Assembly (NCBI RefSeq): GCF_900205965.1
Contig: NZ_OAOF01000002.1
Coordinates: 248,001 to 312,000 of the forward strand
Direction of reading: 5' to 3'
Origin: Lacrimispora amygdalina
Lineage (GTDB): Bacteria > Bacillota > Clostridia > Lachnospirales > Lachnospiraceae
DNA length: 64,000 bases
Translations under genes and position numbers: made by a program
The notes under the pieces: generated by a model
Databases searched by the model: none
Told to the model about the DNA's origin: nothing
The model's input: the letters and a program-made list of their open reading frames with translations, nothing else
Part shown: in pieces, positions 34,449 to 43,177 of the stretch
Layout of the letters: the number at the start of each line of letters is the position of its first letter
How positions within the stretch are numbered: the stretch's first letter is position 1

Positions 34449-35105
34449 ATGAAAAAATTAATATATTCCTTAAGCAGCAGAGTACTAGTGTTTTTTGCAG
34501 CAGGTATGATTCTCATATTGTTCTCTTTCTCTGGTTTTATCACATCTTTTCTCCCTCCTGTCACCTTCGAAGATCTTTTAGAAGGGAAAGAAATTAAAAC
34601 CGGGAGCCACATAAAAGGGGATGTGATCTATGCGCTTGACTATTTTGCATCCGATAATACTTACGAGAAAAACAGCGAAGGATTCATCATTCCCAGGAAA
34701 AATTCAGGAAATTATTATATCATTCCATTCAACAGCGGATATCTGGGGTTGAAAACTGACAGAAGCCACATTATGGCATTTGACAAGCTGACAGAGGAAA
34801 CTTATTCATTTCTCAAAGGTGGTCCAAAGCCAAATTTAAAAATATTTATTGACGGTGAAATCATCCCTATGGATCGGAATCTTATTCCCTATTTTCATAG
34901 CTATTTATCTGAGGCAGGATATAGTGAAGAGGAGATAAACGCAATGGGGTCTCCTTTTCTAATACGTCCCAGAGCCTTTTTCATTAGCCGTATTTTATTC
35001 ACATCAGGCATTATACTTCTTTTATTCTCAGCCGTAATCTTCAGGAAGATTTACAGACGTTTCTGCATATTAGAAGAATTTTCCAAAGATATGCCGGTAG
35101 TATGA
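34449..35105 (+). CDS. Two-helix membrane protein of unknown function
   Basis: 218 residues from the ATG at 34449, preceded at some distance by GGAGAAGGAG. Upstream a TTGACA (34383-34388) may be the -35 box, which argues against longer starts. There are helices at about 11-33 and 183-203, with an outer domain of about 145 residues between them (IKGDVIYALDYFASDNTYEK, FNSGYLGLKTD, GEIIPMDRN) and a short basic cytoplasmic tail. It resembles other uncharacterised clostridial proteins with a helix-outer domain-helix plan. No function can be assigned. Confidence 0.65.
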   Translation: MKKLIYSLSSRVLVFFAAGMILILFSFSGFITSFLPPVTFEDLLEGKEIKTGSHIKGDVIYALDYFASDNTYEKNSEGFIIPRKNSGNYYIIPFNSGYLGLKTDRSHIMAFDKLTEETYSFLKGGPKPNLKIFIDGEIIPMDRNLIPYFHSYLSEAGYSEEEINAMGSPFLIRPRAFFISRILFTSGIILLLFSAVIFRKIYRRFCILEEFSKDMPVV

Positions 35106-35108
35106 ATA

Positions 35109-35157
35109 AAAAGAAGATGCAGACAACGGAATCGGCTGAATTTCCGCTGCCTGCATA
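35109..35157 (-). terminator. Terminator-like hairpin between convergent genes
   Basis: ATGCAG...ACGGAA pairs with TTCCGC...CTGCAT with a small internal loop. On the minus strand a T-rich tail (CTTCTTTTTATT) follows, so it can end the LytTR transcript; it also lies right after the plus-strand membrane-protein gene. Between it and 35317 I see nothing else. Confidence 0.55.
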
Positions 35158-35317
35158 AAGACTTTCGTAAGATAGGTTTTAATTTAGATAAGAACTGCCG
35201 AGGAAGAATCCACAAATAAATTTGTATCACTTCTGTTACATTAACAATAGCATCTGCAGCCAGCCCTGACAATGGGGTGTGCGTCTTTTTCCATTTTCAT
35301 TGCGTTTTTCGTTCTAT

Positions 35318-35737
35318 TTACACCAGCCGGTTATAAAATTCCAAAAATAGCCTGTATTCTTTTTGAAACATCTTCTTTCTGTTATGGCTGACATACAGAA
35401 TATCTCCATTGATTATTTCCACCTTTTCATCATTTACAGATCTGACATGATGCATATTTATGATATTATGACGGCTGATCCGGACAAACCACTCTTTTGG
35501 AAGTTTTCTTTCTTCTTCATTCAATCTCGCTTTTATTCGTATTCTTCCTTCTTTTAATACGAGACTTGCTTTCCTGTCATAGGATTCCAGATAATAAATC
35601 TCCCTGATCGTAAGAGCAAAAAATTTTCCATTAAAAATAGCAGAATATTTCATCTTTTCCAGATTCACCATACTCCTGATTTTCGGATATAATACGATCA
35701 AATCCGTCTTATCATCAATCAAAAAGGCTATACTCAT
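35318..35737 (-). CDS. Stand-alone LytTR DNA-binding protein
   Basis: 139 residues: a short N-terminal part (MSIAFLIDDKTDLIVLYPKI) without receiver-domain aspartates in the usual arrangement. The LytTR domain spans about 35-135 (REIYYLESYDRKASLVL, FVRISRHNIINMHHVRSV). LytTR proteins bind direct repeats and often control extracellular or peptide-related genes. AGGGGGG precedes the start. It is divergent from a small gene at 35887, which could be its target. Confidence 0.82.
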   Translation of the reverse strand: MSIAFLIDDKTDLIVLYPKIRSMVNLEKMKYSAIFNGKFFALTIREIYYLESYDRKASLVLKEGRIRIKARLNEEERKLPKEWFVRISRHNIINMHHVRSVNDEKVEIINGDILYVSHNRKKMFQKEYRLFLEFYNRLV

Positions 35738-35815
35738 AATTTTCCCCCCTGTAAATCTGCTTATGACAAATTGCCATTAATATATTTATAACTCAAAAGG
35801 GAACTGAAAGAAACC

Positions 35816-35890
35816 ATGAATATTTCCAACAGAATTCTCCACACTAAAACAATGAGATTCCTAACTGCACTGAAAGGAGATAAAATATGA
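35816..35890 (+). CDS. Possible 24-residue leader peptide overlapping the next gene
   Basis: ATG at 35816 opens a short frame (MNISNRILHTKTMRFLTALK and four more residues) whose TGA overlaps the ATG of the next gene as ATGA. The AAGGGA upstream is 13 bases away, so initiation would be weak. It may couple translation of the next gene or may be chance. Confidence 0.25.
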   Translation: MNISNRILHTKTMRFLTALKGDKI

Positions 35891-36093
35891 AATCTGAAAA
35901 AAATGAAAAAACCACAAAGTCTTCCGACCGTATCACTGCAAAAAATAATTATGATATTGATATTCAAGCCTGTTCCTCTACCGATTTAACCGGACTGATT
36001 CCTGCAGAACCGGTATCAGAAGAAGAACTGGAATCTTATCAGGATCTCTACCCTTATCTGCCAAAAGCAAAGGTAAAAGATAAAAAACAGTAA
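35887..36093 (+). CDS. Small acidic conserved-looking protein
   Basis: 68 residues with a strong AAAGGAG site seven bases before the ATG and a terminator right after. The N-terminal third is charged and polar (MKSEKNEKTTKSSD); the rest reads NYDIDIQACSSTDLTGLIP and then EEELESYQDLYPYLPKAK. No signal peptide or membrane helix. The layout of leader-like N-terminus and compact conserved-looking C-terminus, one cysteine and a divergent LytTR regulator recalls peptide precursors, but no modifying enzyme lies beside it. I do not know its function. Confidence 0.6.
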   Translation: MKSEKNEKTTKSSDRITAKNNYDIDIQACSSTDLTGLIPAEPVSEEELESYQDLYPYLPKAKVKDKKQ

Positions 36094-36101
36094 TCTCACA
36101 G

Positions 36102-36148
36102 AAAAACCCAGACAGTTCCAAAAGATATCTGTCTGGGTTTTCCTTTTT
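36102..36148. terminator. Strong bidirectional terminator
   Basis: AAAACCCAGACAG and CTGTCTGGGTTTT form a perfect 13-base stem with a 13-base loop, followed by CCTTTTT on the plus strand and flanked by A5 on the other side (T5 on the minus strand). It serves the small plus-strand gene and the convergent dctP-like gene, whose stop overlaps it. Confidence 0.9.
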
Positions 36149-37214
36149 ATCTGCCTGTTTCAATAATGGCATCCACAATATCCATATAATCACTGCAGTA
36201 TCGCTGATACATCGGCTTTACCGCATCCTGAAATTTCTGTTTCTCTTCCGGCGATAACTCTATTATCTGACAACCCTCTGACCGGACCTTTTTCTCTGAT
36301 TCCTTCTCCCGTTCAGACCACAGCCTTCTTTCATATTCCGCTGACTCCAATGCACATTCCTTGATGATCTTCCGGTCAAATTCAGACAGCTTGTCCCAGG
36401 TCGGCTGAGAACAGAGCTGCATTTCCGGTACGCGGTTATGTTCGTCAAGCGTGTAATATTTTGCCACCTCATAGTGACTGGTAGATTCATAGGAAGGCCA
36501 GTTATTCTCTGCGCCGTCAATAGTGCCTGTCTGCAGCGCAGAATATACTTCTGCATAAGGCATGGGTGCAGGACTTGCACCCAGAGCTTCCACCATTCCA
36601 ATCATCATTTCCGACTCCTGAACGCGGATCTTAAGCCCCCTTATGTCCTCCAGCTTTCTGATTGGACGTACCGAACTGTAAAAATTTCTGGCGCCTGCAT
36701 CATACCAGGACAGAGGAACCAGATCAGAGCCTTCAAAGGAATTCATGAAGTCCTTTCCAATCGTCCCATCAAGCACCTGCCACATATGGTCTGCATCCCG
36801 GTAAAGATAGGGCAGCTGAAGTACATTCAGTTTCGGAACAAACTCGGACAGAGGGGAGAGAGAGATCCGCATAAAATCAATTCCCCCAAACTGCAGCTGC
36901 TCACATACAGACTTCTCATCCCCCAATATTCCACCTGCCTGGACATTAATTAAGATCCTTCCATTGGTTTTCTGACTGATCAGTTCCGCAAATTTATAAG
37001 CCCCCTGGGTGGTAGGATAATCTTCCGCCTGATTTTCTGCATAGGTAAATACAAATTCCGGGCTTTCCCACATCCCTTTTCCTGCTCCCTCCACCGCTGC
37101 TGTCCTGTCACTGGATGAACTTCCATTCTCAGCAGTCTGGTCTGGTTTTTTACAGCCGGAAAGAACTACCGCCATACCAGCAGCAAGCAACAAACCTAGT
37201 AGTTCTCTTCTCAT
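36147..37214 (-). CDS. DctP-family TRAP-type substrate-binding lipoprotein, no transporter partner
   Basis: 355 residues with a lipoprotein signal (LLGLLLAAGMAVVLSGC, Cys at about 21) and the DctP family body: GGILGDEKSVCEQLQFGGID, NVLQLPYLYRDADHMWQ, GARNFYSSVRPI, and GLKIRVQESEMM, which includes the arginine that binds carboxylates. TRAP receptors bind dicarboxylates, sugar acids and the like. No DctQ or DctM membrane gene is near. It is the last gene of an operon with a histidine kinase and a YesN-like regulator, so it may present a ligand to the kinase rather than feed a transporter. Confidence 0.88.
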   Translation of the reverse strand: MRRELLGLLLAAGMAVVLSGCKKPDQTAENGSSSSDRTAAVEGAGKGMWESPEFVFTYAENQAEDYPTTQGAYKFAELISQKTNGRILINVQAGGILGDEKSVCEQLQFGGIDFMRISLSPLSEFVPKLNVLQLPYLYRDADHMWQVLDGTIGKDFMNSFEGSDLVPLSWYDAGARNFYSSVRPIRKLEDIRGLKIRVQESEMMIGMVEALGASPAPMPYAEVYSALQTGTIDGAENNWPSYESTSHYEVAKYYTLDEHNRVPEMQLCSQPTWDKLSEFDRKIIKECALESAEYERRLWSEREKESEKKVRSEGCQIIELSPEEKQKFQDAVKPMYQRYCSDYMDIVDAIIETGR

Positions 37215-37233
37215 ATAGCCCCTTCCTCCTAAC

Positions 37234-38037
37234 TTATTTCCTGTTAAAAATGCTCATACGGTATTCCGTGGGACTGATACCTGTTACCCGTTTAAATACC
37301 TTGGCAAAATAATTGGAATCATTATAACCTACAGCCTCTCCCACATCCTTTATATTCACCATAGGTTCTTTTAAAAGCTTTTTCGCAGCTTCCACTCTGC
37401 ATTCTGTTAAGTATGTTGTAAAATTTTTATCAAAACACTGTTTAAATAATTTACAAAAATAGGCCTCTGAATAATTCATTACTCTGGCAACCTCCTGCAT
37501 GGACAGCTCCCTGACATAATTCTCTTCCATGTAGGTTCGTATGGCTTCTGCTACCTTATGGAGTCTCACCTGTCCATCGCCTGTATTCAACTCAGCAGCA
37601 GGTTTAAAAAGAACGGGTTCTGCCGTCTCCGTCACTTCCTCTTCCTTCTCTTCCAGCTCTGCCTTATCAGCAAGACGCATTGCCTCATCCAGAACACTGA
37701 TCAGTTCCTCTTTCTTACAGGGTTTTAACAGATAGTCAAGAACCCGGATTCCAATGGCTTTCTTTGCATAAGAGAAATCATCAAAAGCGGTCAGGAAAAT
37801 GATACTGCACTGTTTTTTCCGGCGCCGCATCTCCTGTGCCGCTTCAATGCCGTTAATTCCCGGCATCTCTATATCAAGCACCGCAATCTGTATATCGTGT
37901 TCATCAAACAGTTCCAATGCCTCCCGGCCATTTTCCGCCTGCCAGATGTCACACTGGTCACCCAGTTCCTTTGTCAGTGTTTTATACAGTACTTTTCTTT
38001 CTATTAATTCATCATCTGCAATCAATACCCGATACAT
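37234..38037 (-). CDS. YesN-like response regulator with AraC-type output
   Basis: 268 residues from the ATG at 38037 (GAGGGAG upstream). Receiver domain at 1-120: LIADDELIERK, AVLDIEMPGINGIEAA with the phosphorylated Asp, FLTAFDDFSYAKKAI and YLLKPCKKEEL. The AraC double helix-turn-helix spans about 165-265 (YSEAYFCKLFKQCF, DVGEAVGYNDSNYFAKVFKRVTGISPTEYR). It starts 14 bases after the kinase stop and is followed by dctP, so kinase, regulator and binding protein are one operon. Confidence 0.92.
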   Translation of the reverse strand: MYRVLIADDELIERKVLYKTLTKELGDQCDIWQAENGREALELFDEHDIQIAVLDIEMPGINGIEAAQEMRRRKKQCSIIFLTAFDDFSYAKKAIGIRVLDYLLKPCKKEELISVLDEAMRLADKAELEEKEEEVTETAEPVLFKPAAELNTGDGQVRLHKVAEAIRTYMEENYVRELSMQEVARVMNYSEAYFCKLFKQCFDKNFTTYLTECRVEAAKKLLKEPMVNIKDVGEAVGYNDSNYFAKVFKRVTGISPTEYRMSIFNRK

Positions 38038-38050
38038 ATAAGCTCCCTCT

Positions 38051-39562
38051 TTACAGTCTGACCGGTATGGTAAGAAGGACTGCTGTTCCATGCCCCAGTC
38101 TGCTGTATATTTGAAAATCACCATCATCGTACATACGATGAATTCTCTGGTAGATATTACCTGCTCCGATTCCTACCCTGGAAGTGGAATGAACAGCCAG
38201 TGCCTCTCTCAGTTCTTTTAAGCTCTCCTCACTCATACCTACCCCGGTATCTGCAACCGATATTATCAATTTCTGGTCCTTTTCCCATATCCTTATGCGT
38301 ATGCTTCCCCCAACTTCCTTCTTTGAAATGCCGTGTACTACCGCATTCTCTACCAAAGGCTGAAGCGTAAAGGTAGGTACCATAATCCTGCTGCTGTCTG
38401 CCAGACACTGAATATCATAATGCAGTCTGCTGCCAAACCGCATCTGCTGCAGATACATATAATCACTCACGACCTGAAGCTCTTTCTTTAACAGCACCTC
38501 CGATTCAGGAGTCTTTAAGTTGTACCGGAACAAATTGCCAAGACACTCAATCATACGTTCAGTTGTACCTGCATCCTCCAGCTTCGCCATACAGGAAATC
38601 ATATTCAAGGTGTTAAACAAAAAATGAGGATTAATCTGGTTTTTTAACAGCTCCAGCTTAGTGGCATCAAGCCTTTTTTCTATCTCCATTTTTTCTATCT
38701 CCTCTTTATGCAGGAGATCCGCCATTTCATTTTTCTCTTTCAGAGTGGTAATATACTGACTGGTGGCATGTTTCATCATATTGAACGCTCGGACGAGTTC
38801 TCCGATCTCATCCTGGTTGTCCACTATCACATCCTCATTGCTGAAATCATTCCCTGCTATTTTCCTTGATATACACGCCAGGCGAACCACAGGAACCACC
38901 ATGTCACGGTGCATCATGCGGCTGACGTAATAGGTAGCGCTGATACTCAATACAGCCAGAATCAGGATTATTACCGGAAAACGGTACAAAATCGGAACCT
39001 TGGCATGATAAGCGTCTGTTCCTTCCCTTAACGTGCTCTGAACCAGACGCTTTCCGTAGTCCGACAGATAATCCTGCATCCGGTAAATCCGATACAGTTC
39101 ATTGATATACTGGGTAATGGAAAATCCGTTTTCATCTTTACCCACAAGAAATAAATCCCGCCACTTGCTGTAGTTCTCATAACCATTCCGTATTGACCAG
39201 GTTATGGAATACCGCTCTTTTCCCACCCTGTCATAGTCAAAAGGCAGCTCAGATACACTTCGTTTCGTCCTGTTGCATGCAGATTCATACAAGGTCCTGC
39301 TCTCGTCGGAACGGTCTCTCACATAATTTTTAAACGCGGTGGCTTCCTCCTCCATAGCTGCCTGATAATCATGGCACATGGAATTATCCTCCAGAATCTG
39401 ATTGAATCCATTTAACGCAAAATCCAGTATTACAATATTAAATATAATGGAAAGTGCCACGATCAGAATGACCATGGCTGCGATTGTCTTAATCTTCTGC
39501 TTTAACGTAAAAGAAAGCCACTTCTCATGCAGCCTTTTTGTCCCCCATAGTCCCACGTTCAC
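38051..39562 (-). CDS. YesM-like sensor histidine kinase
   Basis: About 503 residues from the GTG at 39562, preceded by AGAGGGG. The frame is open to 39649, but that stretch has no ribosome site and contains a TATAAT on the coding strand. Helices lie at about 23-48 and 195-215, with an outer sensor domain between, then HAMP, a coiled coil, the His_kinase core with the phosphorylated His in LLKNQINPHFLFNTLNMIS, and an ATP-binding domain (QPLVENAVVHGI, VADTGVGM, GIGAGNIYQRI). The outer domain may contact the DctP-type lipoprotein encoded downstream. Confidence 0.87.
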   Translation of the reverse strand: MNVGLWGTKRLHEKWLSFTLKQKIKTIAAMVILIVALSIIFNIVILDFALNGFNQILEDNSMCHDYQAAMEEEATAFKNYVRDRSDESRTLYESACNRTKRSVSELPFDYDRVGKERYSITWSIRNGYENYSKWRDLFLVGKDENGFSITQYINELYRIYRMQDYLSDYGKRLVQSTLREGTDAYHAKVPILYRFPVIILILAVLSISATYYVSRMMHRDMVVPVVRLACISRKIAGNDFSNEDVIVDNQDEIGELVRAFNMMKHATSQYITTLKEKNEMADLLHKEEIEKMEIEKRLDATKLELLKNQINPHFLFNTLNMISCMAKLEDAGTTERMIECLGNLFRYNLKTPESEVLLKKELQVVSDYMYLQQMRFGSRLHYDIQCLADSSRIMVPTFTLQPLVENAVVHGISKKEVGGSIRIRIWEKDQKLIISVADTGVGMSEESLKELREALAVHSTSRVGIGAGNIYQRIHRMYDDGDFQIYSRLGHGTAVLLTIPVRL

Positions 39563-39685
39563 CGCATTCCCCTCTCTTATTATACTTCCAAGCAATCCTG
39601 GGAAGTAACCAGCTTTTTTTATTATAGCAGATTTTATATATTTATGCACCTGTAGATTATCATCTTATCGGAACCCTGTTCAAAG

Positions 39686-39722
39686 TAAAAGAGACTGTCG
39701 TACTAATTACTTAGCATGACAG
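39686..39722 (-). terminator. Terminator of the first chemoreceptor gene
   Basis: On the minus strand CTGTC-TGCTAA pairs with TTAGTA-GACAG (one wobble, one bulged base each side) around GTAA, followed by TCTCTTTTACTTT. It lies about 35 bases after the chemoreceptor stop. Confidence 0.65.
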
Positions 39723-39755
39723 CCCCCTATTTATTGTTTGAAATTCTGTTACTTT

Positions 39756-41810
39756 TTAGTGAAGGCGGAACTTACTCATTAATTCCCGTAAATTCTCTGC
39801 CTGGCCAGAAAGTTCTTCACTGGCTGCAGCACTTTCCTCTGCTGTGGCAGAGTTGCTTTGAACTACGGAAGAGATCTGCTCGATTCCCACGGTTACCTGT
39901 GTCACCTTATCACTCTGCTTTTGCAGCTCATCAGCAGACTTTTCAATGGCAGTAACCATACTTCTTGTCTCCATAAGAATACCATTTAATGATTCTCCTG
40001 TGGAAGAAGCCACTCCGGTACCCTTCTCGACTGCTGAAATGGTATCAGCAACCAGGCTTGAAGTATCTTTTGCAGCATTAGCACTCTTGCCTGCCAGGTT
40101 ACGCACCTCATCGGCTACCACTGCAAAACCTTTTCCTGCTTCTCCTGCCCTTGCTGCCTCAACTGCTGCATTCAGTGCAAGAATATTGGTCTGGAAGGCA
40201 ATATCTTCTATCAGTTTATTAACCTTCTCAATCTCTTTGGATTTCTGACTGATCTGACCCATGGACTGCATCATAACCTGCATCTGTGCATTGCCGTCTT
40301 CCATGGCCTTACCAACCCTGCCGGCCTGAGTATTAATTCCTTCTACTGTCTTAGCTGTACTTAAAAGACTATTTGAAATTTCATTAACAGATGAGGATAA
40401 TTCCTCAACAGAAGCAGCCTGTTCCACTGCACCCTGGCTTAAATTCTGCGCTCCCTGGGATACCTGGGCACTGCCCTTTGCAACCTCATCTGCAGATATA
40501 TTAATTGTCTCCATGGTTTTTGAAAGCATGTCTTCTGCCTTACGTATTGCATCCTGAATCACAACATAATCGCCGTTGAAATCCATAGATTCAGTGGGAC
40601 TGAAATCACCGGATGCAATCTTGTCCATAGATGCTGCAATGGTGTTGTTATACTTTCTGACGCTGGTTACATAATTGCCGATTTCCTCTGCCAGCTGACC
40701 AATCTCATCTTTTCGTTTGACAACCGGTACATCACTGGTTAAATCACCGTTTGACAGAAGCTTCATTCTGTCTGCAATTGCAGAAACCGGACCAGCAATG
40801 GACCCGGCAAACCAAAATGCCAGGAAGCAGCCTACAGCGATGGATATTATAAGAAGAATTACCATAAAAAATATTACTGTATAAATTGATTTAGTGGTCT
40901 CATTAATAGGAGCAACCACTCCAAGTGACCAGCCGTCACTGCCGTTTACCGGACTATAATAGCAGTATCTGCTTACACCCTTATATTCATATTTATCAAC
41001 ATCTGTTCCGCCGGAGATGATTTTCTTAAACATCTTTCCAATGGAAGAATAAGAAGCATCACTCTTTGCCTTCTCGATCATGTTATTTCGCTGCTGTACA
41101 AGATCTGCATTATTACCGGCGATTACAGTACCGGTACTGTCTAAAAGAAATGCATTGCCGGTCTTTCCAATTGAGAAATCTTTAATCAGATTGCTTAAAA
41201 CAGCACCGTCATAGGTTCCAACCAGTATTCCAAAATCATAAGGTGTTGCCACTCTGATTACCAGTTCATTATTGCTGTTGTATTCTGTCGTTGAAATAGT
41301 GGTCTGTCCGTTTAATGCTTTTGTTATGTAATCCACACCTGCAAAACTGTCACCGATGTGTTCTCCGCTGGCGGTACGCGTAACAACGCCTTCCTTACTG
41401 ATTACTGCCAGGTCCTTATAACCATAGAGAGTACACTGATTGTTTAAGTATTCTGTTACTACCCTGGAATTAATTGACTTCAAGCTTCCCCCCTGGGCAC
41501 TTGCCTCAATACTTACTTTCATCTGGTCTATGTTCTGCACTACTAAATTGTTTACCAGCTTTCCGGTAGATTCCAGATCACTTTTTACGACATCTGTAAT
41601 ACCGATAAAACTTACTGAAATACTGACAATCATATTGGTCACAGATAACCCAAGAATGATTGCTATAATAAACATCAGCATCTTCATCTTCAGCGATTTC
41701 ACGGACAACTTTGCCTTAATTGATGCTCCCACATTCTTTGTCTTTCCCTGACCAGTCCTTTTTGTCTTTTGGGTTTTCCGATTCCACTTCTTATCCCCCG
41801 GTGTCTTCAT
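39756..41810 (-). CDS. Methyl-accepting chemotaxis protein with dCache sensor
   Basis: 684 residues: a basic N-terminus, helix at about 41-63, an outer dCache-like domain ([47 protein letters not shown]), helix at about 305-328, HAMP, then a long signalling coiled coil with the conserved tip [24 protein letters not shown] and [14 protein letters not shown]. It should report an outside ligand to CheA/CheW. The ligand is unknown; amino acids or organic acids are common for dCache. Confidence 0.92.
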   Translation of the reverse strand: MKTPGDKKWNRKTQKTKRTGQGKTKNVGASIKAKLSVKSLKMKMLMFIIAIILGLSVTNMIVSISVSFIGITDVVKSDLESTGKLVNNLVVQNIDQMKVSIEASAQGGSLKSINSRVVTEYLNNQCTLYGYKDLAVISKEGVVTRTASGEHIGDSFAGVDYITKALNGQTTISTTEYNSNNELVIRVATPYDFGILVGTYDGAVLSNLIKDFSIGKTGNAFLLDSTGTVIAGNNADLVQQRNNMIEKAKSDASYSSIGKMFKKIISGGTDVDKYEYKGVSRYCYYSPVNGSDGWSLGVVAPINETTKSIYTVIFFMVILLIISIAVGCFLAFWFAGSIAGPVSAIADRMKLLSNGDLTSDVPVVKRKDEIGQLAEEIGNYVTSVRKYNNTIAASMDKIASGDFSPTESMDFNGDYVVIQDAIRKAEDMLSKTMETINISADEVAKGSAQVSQGAQNLSQGAVEQAASVEELSSSVNEISNSLLSTAKTVEGINTQAGRVGKAMEDGNAQMQVMMQSMGQISQKSKEIEKVNKLIEDIAFQTNILALNAAVEAARAGEAGKGFAVVADEVRNLAGKSANAAKDTSSLVADTISAVEKGTGVASSTGESLNGILMETRSMVTAIEKSADELQKQSDKVTQVTVGIEQISSVVQSNSATAEESAAASEELSGQAENLRELMSKFRLH

Positions 41811-41875
41811 AGTCTTATGCTCCTTGTCTCATCAATGGTAATATAAACCATGACATTTTGTAAATGGTTTATTAT

Positions 41876-41905
41876 ATTATACGATATTTTGTAACTATTT
41901 GTCAA
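41876..41905 (-). promoter_or_regulatory. Promoter of the first chemoreceptor gene
   Basis: TTGACA, 18 bases, TATAAT on the minus strand: both boxes are perfect. The ATG lies about 65 bases downstream. The rest of the 228-base gap holds only this promoter and the azlD terminator. Confidence 0.75.
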
Positions 41906-41970
41906 TGTATGCATAAATTAACATTTGATTTTTAATTATCTTTATATTGACATATGTCTATATTCTTACA

Positions 41971-42014
41971 AAAAAAAATATCCTTCTCCTTTTTTCACGA
42001 AAGGATAAGAATAT
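41971..42014 (-). terminator. Intrinsic terminator of azlCD
   Basis: On the minus strand ATATTCTTATCCTTT pairs with AAAGGAGAAGGATAT (14 of 15 counting one G-T pair), followed by a run of T. It begins 25 bases after the azlD stop. Confidence 0.82.
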
Positions 42015-42038
42015 CTCTTTACAATTTAAGTTCCATAA

Positions 42039-42374
42039 CTAACAAAAAAGAGTCTGAATCAATACCATGTAAAACACTGTCCCCGCTCCAATACTAAGCA
42101 GTGAATTTCCCTTCCATACGTGCAATAATGCAATGACACCAATGGAAAGAAGCTCCGGCAGGCCATAAGGACGGGCTATAAATGAAATCCCTCTCAAACA
42201 GTAAACCACCAGCAGGCCTATAGCTGCATATGGCAGAGTATTGCTCAGATAAGTAACATATTTTGGCGTCTTTTTCCCTGACGGAAAAAAAAGAAAAGGC
42301 AGAAACCGGGTGAATAATGTGGCAACAATCATAGCCAGAGTGATCAAAACGTAATTTATGTAATTTTGTTTCAA
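42039..42374 (-). CDS. azlD: AzlD-family branched-chain amino acid export subunit
   Basis: 111 residues with four hydrophobic helices (YVLITLAMIVATLFTRFLPF at the start), the AzlD family size and plan. AzlD works with AzlC to export branched-chain amino acids or analogues. The ATG overlaps the TGA of azlC by four bases. Confidence 0.87.
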   Translation of the reverse strand: MKQNYINYVLITLAMIVATLFTRFLPFLFFPSGKKTPKYVTYLSNTLPYAAIGLLVVYCLRGISFIARPYGLPELLSIGVIALLHVWKGNSLLSIGAGTVFYMVLIQTLFC

Positions 42375-43081
42375 ATCGGAACCTCCTTATCTTTTGTTTT
42401 CTGATAGCCGATTGTAATAACAGATAGAATCATAACCATGGCAGGTATAATAAAAACATCCTTACCAAAAATCAAAACACATACAACAGAAGAAAAAACA
42501 CCAGTCAATGCCGCCCTTCGGTTCTTTCGGGCTTTCCACTGATCAATAAAAATCACCGTAAAAAGAGCAGTCAGTGCGAAATCCATTCCGGCAGTATCAA
42601 ACCGGAGCATGGATCCTGCAGCTGCACCCAAAAGAGTCCCTGCAACCCAGTAGAGCTGGTCCAGTAAAGAAATAAAAAAATAAACCCAGTCTTCCGGAAG
42701 ATGATCTGGAACCTCTTCATTGCAAAGAACCGAGAATGTCTCATCTGTTAAAGAAAATATCAGATAAGGTTTGAACCTCCCGGCTCCTTTTAACCGATCC
42801 AGCATGGATAATCCGTAAAACAAATGCCTTGCATTGAGCATTACAGACATGAATAACGCGTACCATGGATTAACCGCAGCAGTAAAAAATGAAATTCCAA
42901 GATACTGCAGGCTCCCCGCATATACGAAAATGCTCCATAAGAGCGCCCACATGATGCCAAAGCCATTCACTCTCATTAAGATTCCAAATGCTGCGCCTAG
43001 AACCAGATACCCGGCCATTACCGGCACTGTTTTCGGAAAGGCATATTGTAATGCCTCCATACGTTTATATTGTTTTTTCAT
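42371..43081 (-). CDS. azlC: AzlC-family branched-chain amino acid export permease
   Basis: 236 residues from the ATG at 43081, with AGGA eight bases upstream; a GTG two codons earlier is too close to that site. AzlC marks are FPKTVPVMAGYLVLGAAFGI near the N-terminus, FVYAGSLQYLGISFF, and MSVMLNARHLFYGLSML. About seven helices. It forms a two-gene operon with azlD and is divergent from the radical SAM gene, with under 100 bases between starts. Confidence 0.88.
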   Translation of the reverse strand: MKKQYKRMEALQYAFPKTVPVMAGYLVLGAAFGILMRVNGFGIMWALLWSIFVYAGSLQYLGISFFTAAVNPWYALFMSVMLNARHLFYGLSMLDRLKGAGRFKPYLIFSLTDETFSVLCNEEVPDHLPEDWVYFFISLLDQLYWVAGTLLGAAAGSMLRFDTAGMDFALTALFTVIFIDQWKARKNRRAALTGVFSSVVCVLIFGKDVFIIPAMVMILSVITIGYQKTKDKEVPI

Positions 43082-43177
43082 TATCACATTCCTGCCATTT
43101 TTATTTGCCTTTTTCCAGCATATTTTTTATTATATTAAAGTACTAAAATCTATTTGTCAATAACAGGAGTAACTCTT

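Noticed and set aside
38038..38127. N-terminal extension of the YesN-like regulator
   Set aside because: The extension overlaps the kinase end and has no homology. The receiver domain starts at the ATG at 38037 with a good ribosome site.
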